Positions 19,663 to 30,569 of a stretch of DNA of 64,000 bases are shown in pieces; position 1 is the first letter of the stretch, and every line of letters starts with the position of its first letter. Source of the DNA: Durusdinium trenchii (lineage: Eukaryota > Sar > Dinophyceae > Suessiales > Symbiodiniaceae); contig CAXAMN010025694.1 of NCBI GenBank assembly GCA_963970005.1, forward strand, positions 1,464,667 through 1,528,666, read 5' to 3'. The translations under genes were made by a program, and so were the position numbers. The notes under the pieces were generated by a model. The model worked only from the letters and a program-made list of their open reading frames with translations, did no database searches and was not told the DNA's origin.

Positions 19663-19771
19663 TGTATTTGCACGATTGTACACCTGTACATACCATATTG
19701 ACCTCTATGTTTGGCTCAAGAAAAGGGCGCTCTACATGTTGGTACTTGTAGGCTGTTGGCCTGTAAATTCA
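19663..19771 (+). repeat. 3' LTR (109 bp)
   Basis: It is identical to 6053-6161 at every base. It contains the same spliced-leader-like 11-mer at 19710-19720. Confidence 0.95.
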
Positions 19772-19776
19772 GATTA
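19772..19776. repeat. Target-site duplication, right copy (GATTA)
   Basis: It directly follows the 3' LTR and matches 6048-6052. Confidence 0.9.
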
Positions 19777-20908
19777 CACTGCATATAGAATCTTGATTAA
19801 TGGGGCCCCATGAATGTAAAGAGGGTTTACACTCCAAATGCGGGGCGGGTTAAGCAAGAGTCTATAGTTTTTCGAGTCAATCCCATGAGCCTGGTCCATG
19901 CGCTCAGCTGGTCCGGTGGGGTTTGCTCCGAAGGCCGCGGGGCTCAAAGGTTTGCCCCTCCTGTGGCCATGAGCGTTCCAGCGAACGAAGCCGAAGCTTC
20001 CAAGCCCAGCGAAGATGACTCATGGCCATGTTCATGCCATGTTCCATTTGCCCTCGAAAATGGAAAATGTGAGGATGATCCCAGCGCTCCTTGTTGTTCT
20101 GTTATATATATATATATTTATTTTTTTTAAAATGTGTGTTTGTTTTCTGTGTGCGATATTTTTTCTTCAACAACAGTACTGTATGCCAAGCGCTTGATCC
20201 CTAGGCTCGACTCGTCACCCTGCATCAGGATCGGCAGCTGCCCGCCTCCCCCGAGCAGAAGCCGGTGCTCAATCTGGGTAGTGATACCTCATCCATTGTG
20301 TCCATGCCGGGATCACCTGGAACCATGCGATCTTCTCGCTGCAAACTGGACCAGAGTCAGAGCGGGCAAACGGGCGTTTTTGGGGCGTTTTGGGGTGGAT
20401 GACTCGATTGCAGTTGTGACTGGGGTCGGTCTTATTATGAGATATTATGAGGAAAGCTCGGGCGGAAAGCGCTGACGTGCAACAGCTTCTTCTCACAGTA
20501 AAACCCTCTCACATTCTCCCTTTGAGCATGTTCTACATGTGTCCACACTGAAGTTGCTGTCCTCTTGCAATCTTTTGAGATCTTGTGGGGATCAAGACCA
20601 ACGCAGAGTTGCTAATGCCTTTCACGCCCGGAACTTCAGGAACTAAATGAATTGGAGCTCACCACGCAGTTTGTTCACAAAATATAGGATATAATATGCT
20701 TTATAGACCCCAAACAGATAGAACAGTACTGTAGATCCCCACTAAAAGTGTATTCGAGACCGTTTCTATCAAATTTGGCATCCACTTAGATATAGGCCAA
20801 GATCCCCAAAAGGTGTGCGTTGTTCTCAACGGGTGCTCGCGCGTGCTCGATGCAAAAAAAATAACTTCGGCTCCCCCCCGAAGTGAAGGCAGCATCCTCA
20901 CCATCCCC
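19777..20908. other. Non-coding flank
   Basis: This is the right flank of the insertion. It contains a short TA-rich tract at 20103-20131 and a MITE-like repeat at about 20690-20790. No gene is supported. Confidence 0.5.
20690..20790. repeat. Short dispersed repeat with imperfect inverted ends
   Basis: TATAGACCCCAAACAGATAG near the left and ACCGTTTCTATCAAATTTGG at the right are partly complementary. The same words recur in the same order at about 51205-51302, so this is a dispersed family rather than local structure. Confidence 0.55.
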
Positions 20909-21091
20909 ATGGATCCAGAGCTTTTGCGAGCCGTGCCCCTGGACCTGGTGCTTGCACGCTTCGGCCGGCACTTGGAGCCACCCGATCAGGCGTGCACACC
21001 GTGCGACTGGGGCGGAAAAGGGCGGTGGATCAGTCCGGTGCTGGTCACCGAAGGTGCTGGTCGAATCTTCTCTGTTCTTCGAGTCGGTTGA
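20909..21091 (+). CDS. Small orphan ORF or exon, 60 residues
   Basis: The ORF from the ATG at 20909 to TGA reads MDPELLRAVPLDLVLARF and continues to ...GRIFSVLRVG. It is GC-rich, with coherent coding-like composition; the open frame extends upstream to 20813, so it may be a last exon rather than a complete gene. CTPCDWGG with the upstream LDLVLARFG helix faintly recalls the start of CHC2/toprim primase-like domains, but the similarity is too weak to name it. Function unknown. Confidence 0.4.
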   Translation: MDPELLRAVPLDLVLARFGRHLEPPDQACTPCDWGGKGRWISPVLVTEGAGRIFSVLRVG

Positions 21092-21644
21092 GACCTGTGA
21101 CACCATGTGACATGTGGCCAGGGCATGATGAATGTGGACTCCAAGCTCTACCATCTGAGCAGGCAAGTGGATCGATTCTCGAACGTGGTGTGTGTGGGGG
21201 TTGAAGGGGGGGTTGCTTCAAGACAGGGTCAGACCACAGCTCAAGCAATTGGTCGCATAGGTAGTTTCAGAGTTGCACTTTAGTCCTACCATCCACCCGC
21301 ATCCAGGTCATGGTAGCCTTAACCATTTCAAGACGGAAAAGGTTTGGTTCCGTCAATTAGTCTCGGATACAATTGAGATTCTTCGCTGTGAGAGAGGTCA
21401 GTGGTGGGGCATCTCAGAAGAAGGCCAATTCTCTTAACCTACCCCCGCTGCTCCCTTCCTGAGGGGTGAGAGGTGGTTACCCGGCGTCGCTCAGTGACCT
21501 GGATCACACTGGAGAGATAAACAAGGTGGTCACCAGCGGCCTCAAAAAATACACCTGAAGTCTGGTTTGAGAGATTGTGTTTCATACAAGATCCAGATTC
21601 CAGAAAGAATGTCACTGGTGTCAGCTTTGTGCCACCGATGTCAG

Positions 21645-21760
21645 TGCGAACCATGTCACCAAGGAATCGACCACTTTCTGAGCCACGATTGGTCGACGGC
21701 GCGCAGATGGAAGGTTTGCGCGCTCCTGGTGCTCTTCAACACCGCCGCCCGGGCGAAAAG
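21645..21760 (+). CDS. Exon of a dinoflagellate membrane protein (FLSHDW motif)
   Basis: Reads CHQGIDHFLSHDWSTARRWK and then a hydrophobic helix VCALLVLFNTAA. It ends at AAAAG with donor GTGGGT at 21761. FLSHDW at the start of a membrane region is characteristic of a very large family in dinoflagellate gene models; its position matches strand A of TIR-like domains (family resemblance by eye). The upstream exon boundary is unclear. It probably joins the exon at 22198-22457. Role in the cell is unknown. Confidence 0.5.
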
Positions 21761-22197
21761 GTGGGTCGTGACGGGGGTGGACGATGGTGATTGACTGTCC
21801 CGGCCCATGGACTGGAAGTACCCCGGGGGGGGTTCACAGCGGACTGGGAGGACGGACGCTTTGTTTGAGTCAGAGTCATGGAAGGCAAGGGACGCAGGTG
21901 ATTTGGTGCTGACCACCATGGCAAATCGACTCCATCCAGTGTGTTCCATACCAGTGAATCGACTGCATCCGAGAGAAGGGATTCGGGATCGCTTTCCGGT
22001 CTTGGGATCGTTTTCCGGGTTCTCCACCCTGACAGGCGCATCATGGCCCCCGGGTGTTGAAGCTGGAAAAGCTTGGTTCATTTCGGGCGCGGGTAGCCCG
22101 AAAAGTGCAATGGTTTCAACGGGGGCCCGCGAGATGATGAGTCATCCTACCCAATCTGCAGAAGATATCTCCTATAGTCTCCTACCAGCCATCTGAG

Positions 22198-22457
22198 GTG
22201 CCTGCTTGCTTGGTGACCACCTTCCTGAGCTTCACATTTGGATTTGTTCTGTCCATTTGGGCTCTGGGATACAAAGATCTTGTGGGAGTCGAACGTGTCT
22301 GGCGTGTGAGCATGGGCATGACTAGCTTCTGGCTTTGCTTATGCTTATGGCAGCGGATCCGGCGTCTTTGGAAGCAGAACGTGGTCTTCCTCGACAAGCT
22401 GTGTATTGCGCAGCATGACGAGGAGTTGAAGAAGAAGGGCATCTTCGGACTCTCCAC
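22198..22457 (+). CDS. Exon of the same membrane protein gene (FLDKLCIAQHD motif)
   Basis: It encodes two probable membrane helices (TTFLSFTFGFVLSIWALG; MTSFWLCLCLWQRI) followed by VVFLDKLCIAQHDEELKKKG. This motif sequence follows FLSHDW in the same family. It probably ends at 22457 with a GC donor (GCTCCTGG), because joining there to 22775 restores the family reading ...GLST + FLEHS.... GC donors are frequent in dinoflagellates. Continued reading past 22457 loses the pattern. Confidence 0.6.
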
Positions 22458-22774
22458 GCTCCTGGACGCTCGTTTTTCCCTCGGAGCTGACATGGAAGTG
22501 GACCAAACCATGGCAAACCACCCCAGCTGGTAGAGGAAGATGGCAGTGTATTTTCCAAAGACCGTTTTCGACGTGGATCTTACTTCCCGCGAGTGTATGG
22601 CCCCTTTTTTTGGCCCATGTGTCCCATGTTTGCACCACTTAGAGGATTGGACCAAAGAAGGGGGGTTCCACTACCTCGATCTTTCAAGAACAAAAAGGCT
22701 CAGGACACCACAACATGTAATTGACCGCACCATGTAAGGCGTTTGGGGTTTTTAAACTGCCCAGCAACGCCCAG

Positions 22775-22837
22775 GTTCCTCGAGCATTCAGAGACTTTGA
22801 CCATCCTGTGGTCGCGACGTTATTTCTCGAGACTTTG
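22775..22837 (+). CDS. Exon of the same membrane protein gene (ILWSRRYFSRLW motif)
   Basis: A 63-bp exon between CCAG and GTGCGT. It reads FLEHSETLTILWSRRYFSRLW, which completes the TIR-like pattern (compare the serine/hydrophobic strand and xxWC of TIR domains). No full-length ORF covers it, so it was recognised by content and splice sites. The next exon was not found nearby. Confidence 0.6.
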
Positions 22838-22928
22838 GTGCGTGCCACTTGGTCGCGACATGTGGACTGCAGAGCACGCAGTCCGCCAGGGCAGGGAGGA
22901 AAAGGTTCAAAGAAAGACGTGGAAGTTT

Positions 22929-23011
22929 GGGCTCCAAAGGAAGGGGTCATTGAGGCTATATATAATATATATCAACATATGTTACATATGTTGGATCTTC
23001 CTTTGGAGCCC
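22929..23011. repeat. Foldback element with 15-bp perfect arms
   Basis: Arms 22929-22943 and 22997-23011 are exact inverted copies (GGGCTCCAAAGGAAG). The loop is AT-rich. It lies in an intron of the membrane protein gene. Confidence 0.85.
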
Positions 23012-23076
23012 TTGTCCAAATAGGTCTTAGTCACTGAGTGTTTGGCCCTTTGGGTCACTGGGATTTGTCATAATTT

Positions 23077-23157
23077 GTCCTATGACCTGTTACAGTCAGT
23101 AAACAATCAATCATCACTACTATTGATCAAGGCCTTTGCTAACCATAATCATCCACC
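23077..23157 (+). repeat. Dispersed repeat, copy 1
   Basis: Shares a series of blocks (AGTCAGTAAACAAT, CAAGGCCTTT, AACCAT, ATCATCCAC) in order with 31821-31903. It is non-coding. Confidence 0.8.
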
Positions 23158-23556
23158 CTTTGCTGGTAATAGTAATAGGATAGACCCCAAAAGTGTGTAT
23201 ACAGGTCTGTAGAATATCAGATATCGTGCATATTCTGTAGCACCTGGGATTTCAACGCCCATTGATTTTTACATGTCTTTACCAAACAGCCATTGTTTTA
23301 CTGCGATTTGTGGACGCCACCAGGTCAACATGTAATTGAATTTGGTATTAGCTCGTGTAGCAGGCTAGCTTGCGGGGTAGCTTCGTGAAGCAGCTTCGCC
23401 TTGGCCTGGGGAAGGGGCGGACCTTGTGGACGACCAGACGTGTGCCGGTGGTGGTGGCCTCTGGATGTGTTCCAATGCAAAACGCCTTGAACATCAATCA
23501 TCTTAGAGCAACGATTGAACTGGATGCATATATCATATATCATATGTCCACTCCCG

Positions 23557-23645
23557 AAAACTCACATGGACCCTGTGGTTTTGGGACCCGGAGTCCGGCT
23601 GTTTTCCTCTACAAACCAGTGGTTTCCAGGGTCCATGTGAGTTTT
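23557..23645. repeat. Foldback element with 19-bp perfect arms
   Basis: The arm 23557-23575 (AAAACTCACATGGACCCTG) is exactly inverted at 23627-23645. It has a 51-bp loop. Confidence 0.85.
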
Positions 23646-26600
23646 CCACGGTATATATATATAATATATCATATATCGAAAGCAGTGTACACTATGCGCC
23701 CTCTGCGATAGTTTCGCACAGCCACTTTTCAAGCATTTTCCTTTTGGCATTAACATTTGCATGTCATTGTTTCATGTGCCACACTGCATTGTTTCGGCTT
23801 GGGCGTTCGCGAGCGTGGCGCAGTTTTTGTCTCGAACCGTGCGGTCTCGACGCAGCTGCAGGTTTGAGCTTTGCACCTTCTTGCGCCATGAACATAACAA
23901 ACGAGTTGTGATGATGCCTGTGAACCTTGCGTCGCTCTTCCTGCTTGTGATCGTTTTGAATCAGGCGTGATCAACAAATCGGAGCGGAAAATCAGCATGG
24001 TGGGGGTGTGATCGTGTTGAAAGACCATCCTTAGCGGCTTTTAGTCTTTTAGTGCACACACTGAATTGCAGATCTCACCATGCAGGTATATATGCAAGTG
24101 TGGGTCTTGTTGATCAGGCATGCTCTATTCTACTGCCTGTTCATGTATTCCATGCATATCAACCGTCAGAAGTAGAGAGGGTAGAGTAGAGAATTTGCAT
24201 CTCGTGTTGAAGAAATCCAAGGTCCAAAGATCTTGAAGTCCAAAGTCCAACAGTTTTGGTAGGAGTAGTTCTAGTAGTTCGACACAGTATAACTAGAATT
24301 AAGTAGCCTCCACGGTCCACGAATGAATGAGGTATCACTTGGATTGTTTCATCCCTCTCTGGTCAGTTTCCGTGTTGTGAACAGACGAAGGCATCATATG
24401 GAAGTGAACATGATGAGTTCGGCTCGAAGGATCTGGTGTTAAAACATGTTAAAACGTGACGCATGTGGTTTCAACACCTGCGTTCTGAACGCACTGTGCT
24501 GAGCAAATTCTTTTTGACCTTGTGCGTTCTGAAAACGATCCTTTTTAGGAGGCGAGGAGGCGAATCCTTCTTCCCAACCCACCAAGAAAGATTTACATAG
24601 ATTTACAAAATGTTTGGTTCCCTCTTTCTACATGTTTGGACATGGACGCATACATCTTTGCATACTTGTCGAAGCAGCACAGGAACCTGTTTCATGTCTC
24701 AGGCCACCAGGAGACACGGGTTCCAACATTCTGACTCCATTGCTGGTCGGGACAGAACGTGGCGTTTTGCGTTCGGTGTCGGGTTCACAATTGGAAGACG
24801 ATTTGCCTCTAAAACATTTAAAAGTAGCTTTCCACTTCATTTTAAAAATTTGTGGTGTTGATGTTTCTACTAAAATGCTTGCCTCTGACACTGTTTTTCT
24901 TTGACTGATAAGAAAACAAAGCGCAGCCAGGTCGTCACCATGATGAACGTGCTGTTCGATACAGTGACGGGGCTCAGCGTGTCCGCTCAAATTACCATAA
25001 GGACGGACCTGCTCCGGGATCGAACGACCCAAATCGCTGGTTTCTGATTGATGACCCAGTAAGACGAGACGCTTGATGGGACTGGCATATTTACTGATTC
25101 AGTTGGGGTGCTTGAAGAGGGGTCAGATATGTATGTATATACTGTAGATGGAGTATTTGAGACAGAAGAGTACCAAAACGAGCATTTCTGAGTCCGTTTG
25201 TGCAGAGTTCAAAAACCCCACGCACGGTGGGACCATGAGTCAATTGAAATAGTCGTCGACGGGTTTAAGGTGCGAAGGTTTTGGTGCAGAACATGAGGAA
25301 CGGATACCGACGTTCCTCAAACATATGGCGGAAAAGCAACCTACTAGCGGACTATAGCGATGGCCTCCAACCTACTAGTGATGGCCTCCAACCTCATAGC
25401 GATGGCTTGGCGGCCTGTTTGATGAGCGAACGCCCTAGGGCTCCAGTCATACCTCCTCAGAAGGTATTTGGACCCTCCTGGCACCCACCCCAAACACCTT
25501 GTCAGAAGGTTCTCTTTGACCCTGAGCACATACATACACACACACAAACCCACTTCATGTGGCAAGCATTGTGGCATGTCGGTGTTGCCATGTCAGTGTT
25601 CTCTAACGGCGAGTGTCCTGAAAGGGACAGGTGAATCGTGACTCTGGTCGAAGGCACATTTGCAGACCTGAATCATCCTGTCACAGCCTCAAGGCCTCTA
25701 GATTGCAAAACTGCTGAAGCATTCACAAATCAGGTGCAGGTACCGCGAGTTAATCAGACTCGGTATCCCATGATTGGTACCTTCGTTGAGTGCGGTCCCA
25801 CAATCATGCCGCACTTCCCTGCTTGCAAGGTAGAGAAAAGAAAAACCATAAAGTCTCCCTCTAAATCCAAGGGTTGCGCATTCGCCCCCCTACAGGGGGC
25901 ATGAGAAAACACATGTGCGCGCAAGAAAGAACAGATGAAAAGGCAAGAAGGAGAGACATGAAAATAACTATTACGCGCAAGGATGTGCAAAGTATGCGAG
26001 GGCCATGAAAAGGACAACTGATGAATCAGACCTCATTATAACGAAACTCCGGGCACCTCCCAATCTGGTTTCAATGTAGATGTGCACGCGCACGCTGAGG
26101 GCCAGACGTGCACGCGCAAAAGAAAGAATGAGACGAAATGATCCGACATGAAGGCTGAAGAGACATGAAAAGAAAAAGGAAAACTTGTGTTTGTGTGAAG
26201 GCAAATGTAAAGGGAAGCCAGATGAAGTAACGTAGGAGTGTTTTAGAGCCACAAGAAAGACATAGAAAAACAAAAAGAAACGCTGATACCATGGCCACCT
26301 GACACCATTCCAGGTGCTCGGTTGCAATGCCATGTAACAGCTGCTGGATCGGAAACGGCTGACTCAGCAAGGAAGTAATCAGAAAAGGTGCAGCGACCAA
26401 GCTTGTTGTTTTCATTGGTCGAAAGCATCTAGACAAATAGTCTAGGTCTAGGAGTCTAGCCTGTGAGTTGTAACTACACGCGAAACTTGACGATTGCATC
26501 TCGAATGGTGCATCTTGTGATTGGAAACATTCACAGACCACTATGACTATATCATCAATTCTTTTAGGAAGAGAATGAGAGAGATGTGTGCGGCTATAAG

Positions 26601-27548
26601 TCAAAATATTCACATAAATTATACATTTGAAGTGGAACAGCACCCTCAACTAAGGATTGAGACGTGAAAGTCCGCACACGCGCAAGACTTTGCTATTGCT
26701 TGTTCCAAAAGTTTGGAGAGCAGGCCTAAAGGATCCTAAAGGTACACAGCGGACATGGACCAAACAGCAAAGACGAAATCAATGCATGGACCTTTGATGG
26801 TAGCCTTTGCCAAGAAGAGGAAGAGCAAGTGAGTTTAGCTCACCACTCTGATTTGCCACCCTCAAGCTGCTGAATTTGGGTTGGTGCAAACTGGAATTTG
26901 GTTTCAGTCCATGTTCCCTTTGGCTCCGGGGCTCGAAGCGATCTCCATACACACATGAACACTCCATGTTCGCGATTGTTCGCCCGACCCGCCCACATTG
27001 ATCCTTGAAGCCACCCATTAGTTGGTAAATGTAGTCAAAGTTCATTCGAATATCATGGAGTGCCGGCGCATCAATACAAATTACATCAAATTACTAACAC
27101 AATCTAACACATACAATATACCAGATGCGCGCACCAATTACGGCAATTGTTTCCCATAGTAATGCGAGGAGCCTTCTTGTCATTCCTGCTTATGCGATGC
27201 TTGGCGGTTATTTCTTTGGGGGTGCTGCAAGTTTTCTTTGGAATAAATAAATAGATACAATTAGAAAAACATAGCTTTTTACATCATAGTAGAAGGAACC
27301 AGGTTGAGCAAAAAATCAAGCGATTTTTTCCCGCAGGGGTTTTAAAAAGAACATGTTTGTTGTTAAAACATCGTTTCTTCACCTGCGATTGTAAGCCAAA
27401 AACCTCGAATACACATGTTGTTTTTTAACTTTATGCTGCCCGTCGCACTGCTCGCTGTTGGGGTCATTGGAAAGAATGGAAAGAAGTGTTGCTTTGAAAA
27501 CCGGATGTGTCCAAATACTCCGCGGTCGAAATACGGTTGCTCGTCTCC
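23646..27548. other. Long intron or intergenic stretch, no supported gene
   Basis: No exon was recognised. It contains an eroded hairpin repeat near 25079-25145, a CTACTAG-type repeat near 25340-25405 and a purine-rich stretch at about 25905-26240 whose reverse complement gives a long but unconvincing hydrophobic ORF. If the flanking exons belong together it is one large intron. Confidence 0.4.
25340..25405. repeat. CTACTAG / GGCCTCCAACCTA repeat
   Basis: Two near-identical units of GATGGCCTCCAACCT with CTACTAG spacers. The same units appear inverted at 39790-39870 and again at 56432-56490. Confidence 0.6.
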
Positions 27549-27746
27549 TCCTTCAGCCGCGAAGCCGCCTCAGGGTCATGATCGATGCCGGCATGGAATT
27601 GATTCGAGACTTGCGAGACCTCTCAAAGCAGCTCCAAGACTTCAGTGTGGACCGTGCCGAGTGCTTTTGCTGCTCTAACAAGCACATTCATCCGACCACT
27701 GGTCAAGCTTTGCCTTGCGACCGCGAATTGGTGGTGGAAACGCTAG
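27549..27746 (+). CDS. Exon with CFCCSNKHIHP motif, membrane protein family
   Basis: Reads ...MELIRDLRDLSKQLQDF and then AECFCCSNKHIHPTTG...PCDRELVVETL, ending before a GTGGGG donor near 27747. A CFCC...H.HP...CDRELV block follows the TIR-like segment in the same dinoflagellate family (recalled from family resemblance). The Cys/His set could bind a metal. The 5' boundary is uncertain. It lies about 4.7 kb after the previous recognised exon. Confidence 0.55.
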
Positions 27747-28040
27747 GTGGGGTTGTTGGAATACCAAATGGTTCAGGGAATATCGTCCAGATTGTTTCCA
27801 TTTGCTTCGAGTCCAGACGCTTATTCCCATGCTTGTCCCATCGTGGAGGAGCAGAGGTGGTCCCAGGTCAAAGCTGTGTTGATAGGGCACGCCACTCAGA
27901 ACAGACTCCTTTCGTATCCTTTCGTGTTCTTCTGGGCAAGCCGTTTCGCTTGTGACAGGATGGCTGGGTCAAACACTGGCGAACGTAGGAGGGGGGTTCC
28001 AAAGTCCTTCATATCCACCCAAACGACGCGAACGTAGGAG

Positions 28041-28269
28041 GATGGTTTGGCAGCACCCGCGCTTTCGAATGGTTGGTGCGCGAACGTTTGACACAAAACG
28101 TGGAGAACTCCATCCGGGCCGTTCTCACCGCACAGTATCCCTTGTATGTGGCTTGGCTGCTTGCGGACCGGGCCGGGCATCCTTGGGCACGGTCCGGCGC
28201 TTGGGGCACCTTCTTCCCGAAAGGGTGGGCCACTTCAGGGACTCGACGTCTCTACGTCGGTCTTTCATG
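28041..28269 (+). CDS. Exon of the membrane protein gene (FEWLVRERL segment)
   Basis: Starts after a TAGGAG acceptor and ends at CATG before GTGAGA. Reads WFGSTRAFEWLVRERLTQNV and on to a hydrophobic stretch ending LLADRAG. This follows the CDRELVVETL exon naturally, and the phase is consistent with joining 27746 to 28041. Confidence 0.5.
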
Positions 28270-28370
28270 GTGAGATAGATCCATCTCTGGCCTCTGAGAC
28301 TAGATGAGTGGATATGACAGGGGCACCCAACTCCTTCCTCCGTTCGGAACCGGCAAGTCGGCATGGAACT

Positions 28371-28640
28371 ACTGGTTTATACGGTTTATAGTCTTTGGAT
28401 GTCTTTGGACATTTTTGGACCATTGGGCTACAACGGAAGGCCTCCAAACAAAGGCCACAAGAACGAATGGCCTTGTGGTCCAGGTGGCCGTGGCCTCAAC
28501 GAGCCCCCTTCTCATCCTGAAGATTTGTGAGATCGCCGAAGAGGACAGCATCTCCGTGGACTTGGTGGTGACTCACTTCGCTGATTGGTGCAACTCGTCG
28601 TTAAATCCGGCCCGGATTTGCGTGGCGGTGGAGGTGCAAC
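28371..28640 (+). other. Possible exon with membrane helix
   Basis: The open frame reads YWFIRFIVFGCLWTFLDHW, then later ICEIAEEDSISVDLVVTHF. One or two exons may be present (possible GT donor at 28479). It lies in the right place for the same gene but has no family-specific motif. Confidence 0.3.
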
Positions 28641-29601
28641 TCGTCCTTGTGGACTCAGGCTTGAGGTTTTGGGGAGCAAGTGCCCAAATTCATACACCAA
28701 GTAGGAGTTTTGATGGATCTTTGGTGTGCTTGATTCTTTCACATGCCGTGACCATCAGTGACTAACGTCATCAATGGAAGGATCCTTTTCACCTCGTCCA
28801 GCACCACAAATCTACTGCAAACCTCAACAAGGGCCACCAAGGACCTCCAAGGGCTGCTCGAGCGTTGAAAGGCACCTGCGGAGGGAGGGAGTAATCATCC
28901 GTCGCGTGCTTGTCAAGAAGTGTATGAAGACACCATCACCGCCATTTCCCACACACTCCGTGTATGGCATATGGTATACGGTATACTACATTGGGGTTGT
29001 TAAACAAAGGATTCTTGTTTCCATACATTGGAGTGTTTAGGTTAGGAGTTGGATTCTTTTTGTGTCCAGTCTTGAATTCCCAAGCGCAGCCCCTGACACC
29101 ATCGAGTTGCGTGGAGTTGCGGCGCGCGGGCTTTGGATGGCTTTTGGTAGGGTTTTGGCGTGTTCTCTTGAAAGCCTCTTGCCACATGCCCACTGTGCGA
29201 TCTGGGGTGACCAGTTGGTACCCAGGCAAGCTTCCTTTAGTGAACCTCCTGAGTATTTGGCTCATGATCTTGGCGTGCCAATGCGGGGCTTGCATTTCGC
29301 GAACATGCCGTGCCTTGGAGAGTTGCTTTTGGTGTAAACCCGCAGTCCCGGAGGGAAGGAAGCAGTCCGGAGCTTTTTGCGAGGTCTTGGGTGGTAGACC
29401 CATTCAGGCGCTGGTGCCGTTGGTGGGTCAAACAAAGTGTTTCGAAGTCACTGGACCTTACCTGTCCATCCAACGGCAAGGGATGGAGTTGCAAAGGCTT
29501 GCCGGTTTGCCTGAGTTTCTCCCACAAACTAGCCGGAGCAGCTCTCAAGGCTCTCAAAATTGAACTAGCGCTGGCGCTAACTGAAGCCTGTTTTGTGACT
29601 G

Positions 29602-29667
29602 AAGAAGCAACCATCTATGGATGTTCAGCGGTTTAAGAAGCAACCATCTATGGATGTTCAGCGGTTT
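29602..29667. repeat. Perfect 33-bp tandem duplication
   Basis: Bases 29602-29634 are repeated exactly at 29635-29667 (AAGAAGCAACCATC...). Exact identity points to a recent event or an assembly artefact. Confidence 0.95.
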
Positions 29668-30084
29668 TCCAGTGAGCTGTGTGGAACTAACGCTAGTTGC
29701 ACCCAGATCACACGTGTGGTGGCTTGATCTTTGGTCCTATAACAAGGATGGTGCTGGAATCCCTCCTTCTGAGCTCAACAGGGTCAAGCCTCGAGTGCTA
29801 CTGATTCAGGCTGCACACCAAAAACAGCTCAATACATTGAACAAGGGCTCACACAATCGGCGAGACTCATGTCTCTTTCTGACTTCCTTTCATTACTTCC
29901 GGCATCCGGGGCATGTAGAAGCGGTTCATCTCCAGTGATTATTTGGAGAAGAAGCTCCACTGACTCTGGTGGACGCCCGCTTCGGTCGGTGGACACCGCC
30001 TTCGGTCGCCCGAGCTCCGGTGTGCGACCGGACCGTTAAGCCGCGTTACACGAGCTGCGTGTGTCATCGTGTGTTTTTGTTCCA

Positions 30085-30257
30085 GGCTGGGCACCTCGGA
30101 CTATGGTGGCACTAGTGCTCTCCTGCCTGGCTTTGGTGATGCTTTCACCCTTCTGGGCCTTCATGGAGCTCTTGGATGTCTACTCCAGCTCCTTGGATCG
30201 CCATCACCATCCGGTGATCCGCGACATCCGACCTGTGGAGACCCGTTTGAGGACCCA
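30085..30257 (+). other. Possible exon with membrane helix
   Basis: Begins after TTTGTTCCAG. Reads GWAPRTMVALVLSCLALVML, a clear hydrophobic helix, followed by a charged segment RHHHPVIRDIRPVETRL. It may belong to the upstream membrane protein gene. The donor site is uncertain. Confidence 0.4.
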
Positions 30258-30353
30258 AGGTGACCCAATGTGACCCCGGGCAGCGAGCGTGCGCCTCCGG
30301 TGGCCCATCACGGCCGTTCGTTTTGGCTGCGGTGGAGGCGAAATCACATGGAT

Positions 30354-30445
30354 CCCAGACACTCCATGTATGCCATATATGCCGATCAGTTGGGGTGGTT
30401 TTGGGGGTCAATGTAGGCATATATGGCATACATGGAGTGTCTGGG
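30354..30445. repeat. Foldback element, family A, 30-bp perfect arms
   Basis: Left arm 30354-30383 and right arm 30416-30445 are perfect inverted copies beginning CCCAGACACTCCATG. The loop carries CAGTTGGGGTGGTTTTGG. A GAT triplet flanks both sides (30351-30353 and 30446-30448), suggesting a 3-bp target duplication. Confidence 0.9.
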
Positions 30446-30569
30446 GATATTATATAGGTGTCAAGGCCGGGTTACCGCACTGGGCCAAAAAACAGGGTGG
30501 ACCAACGGCAAGGCCAGACCGGCAAACAGACAAGAGTGTCTCAACCAAGGTGGCAAGGCAGGGCTGCTG

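Larger units (their letters stand above)
6053..19771 (+). mobile_element. Full-length Ty1/Copia-type LTR retrotransposon with an extra gene
   Basis: The element is 13,719 bp long, bounded by identical 109-bp LTRs and a GATTA duplication. Domain order is Gag, protease, integrase, reverse transcriptase, RNase H; integrase before RT defines the Copia order. A methyltransferase-like domain follows in the same gene. A second gene (14490-19111) adds SGNH-hydrolase-like and KptA/Tpt1-like domains. Total size is well over twice that of a typical 5-6 kb Copia element, while the LTRs are far shorter than usual. Both genes contain frameshifts and one in-frame stop, so this copy is probably non-autonomous unless some breaks are assembly errors. 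Identical LTRs imply a recent insertion. Confidence 0.95.

Noticed and set aside
26071..26649. 192-codon minus-strand hydrophobic frame
   Set aside because: It arises from purine-rich DNA on the + strand; the apparent membrane helices reflect composition.
28964..29563. 199-codon + strand frame and overlapping 125- and 155-codon minus-strand frames
   Set aside because: All are open through the same moderately GC-rich DNA; no motif or splice context favours any of them.
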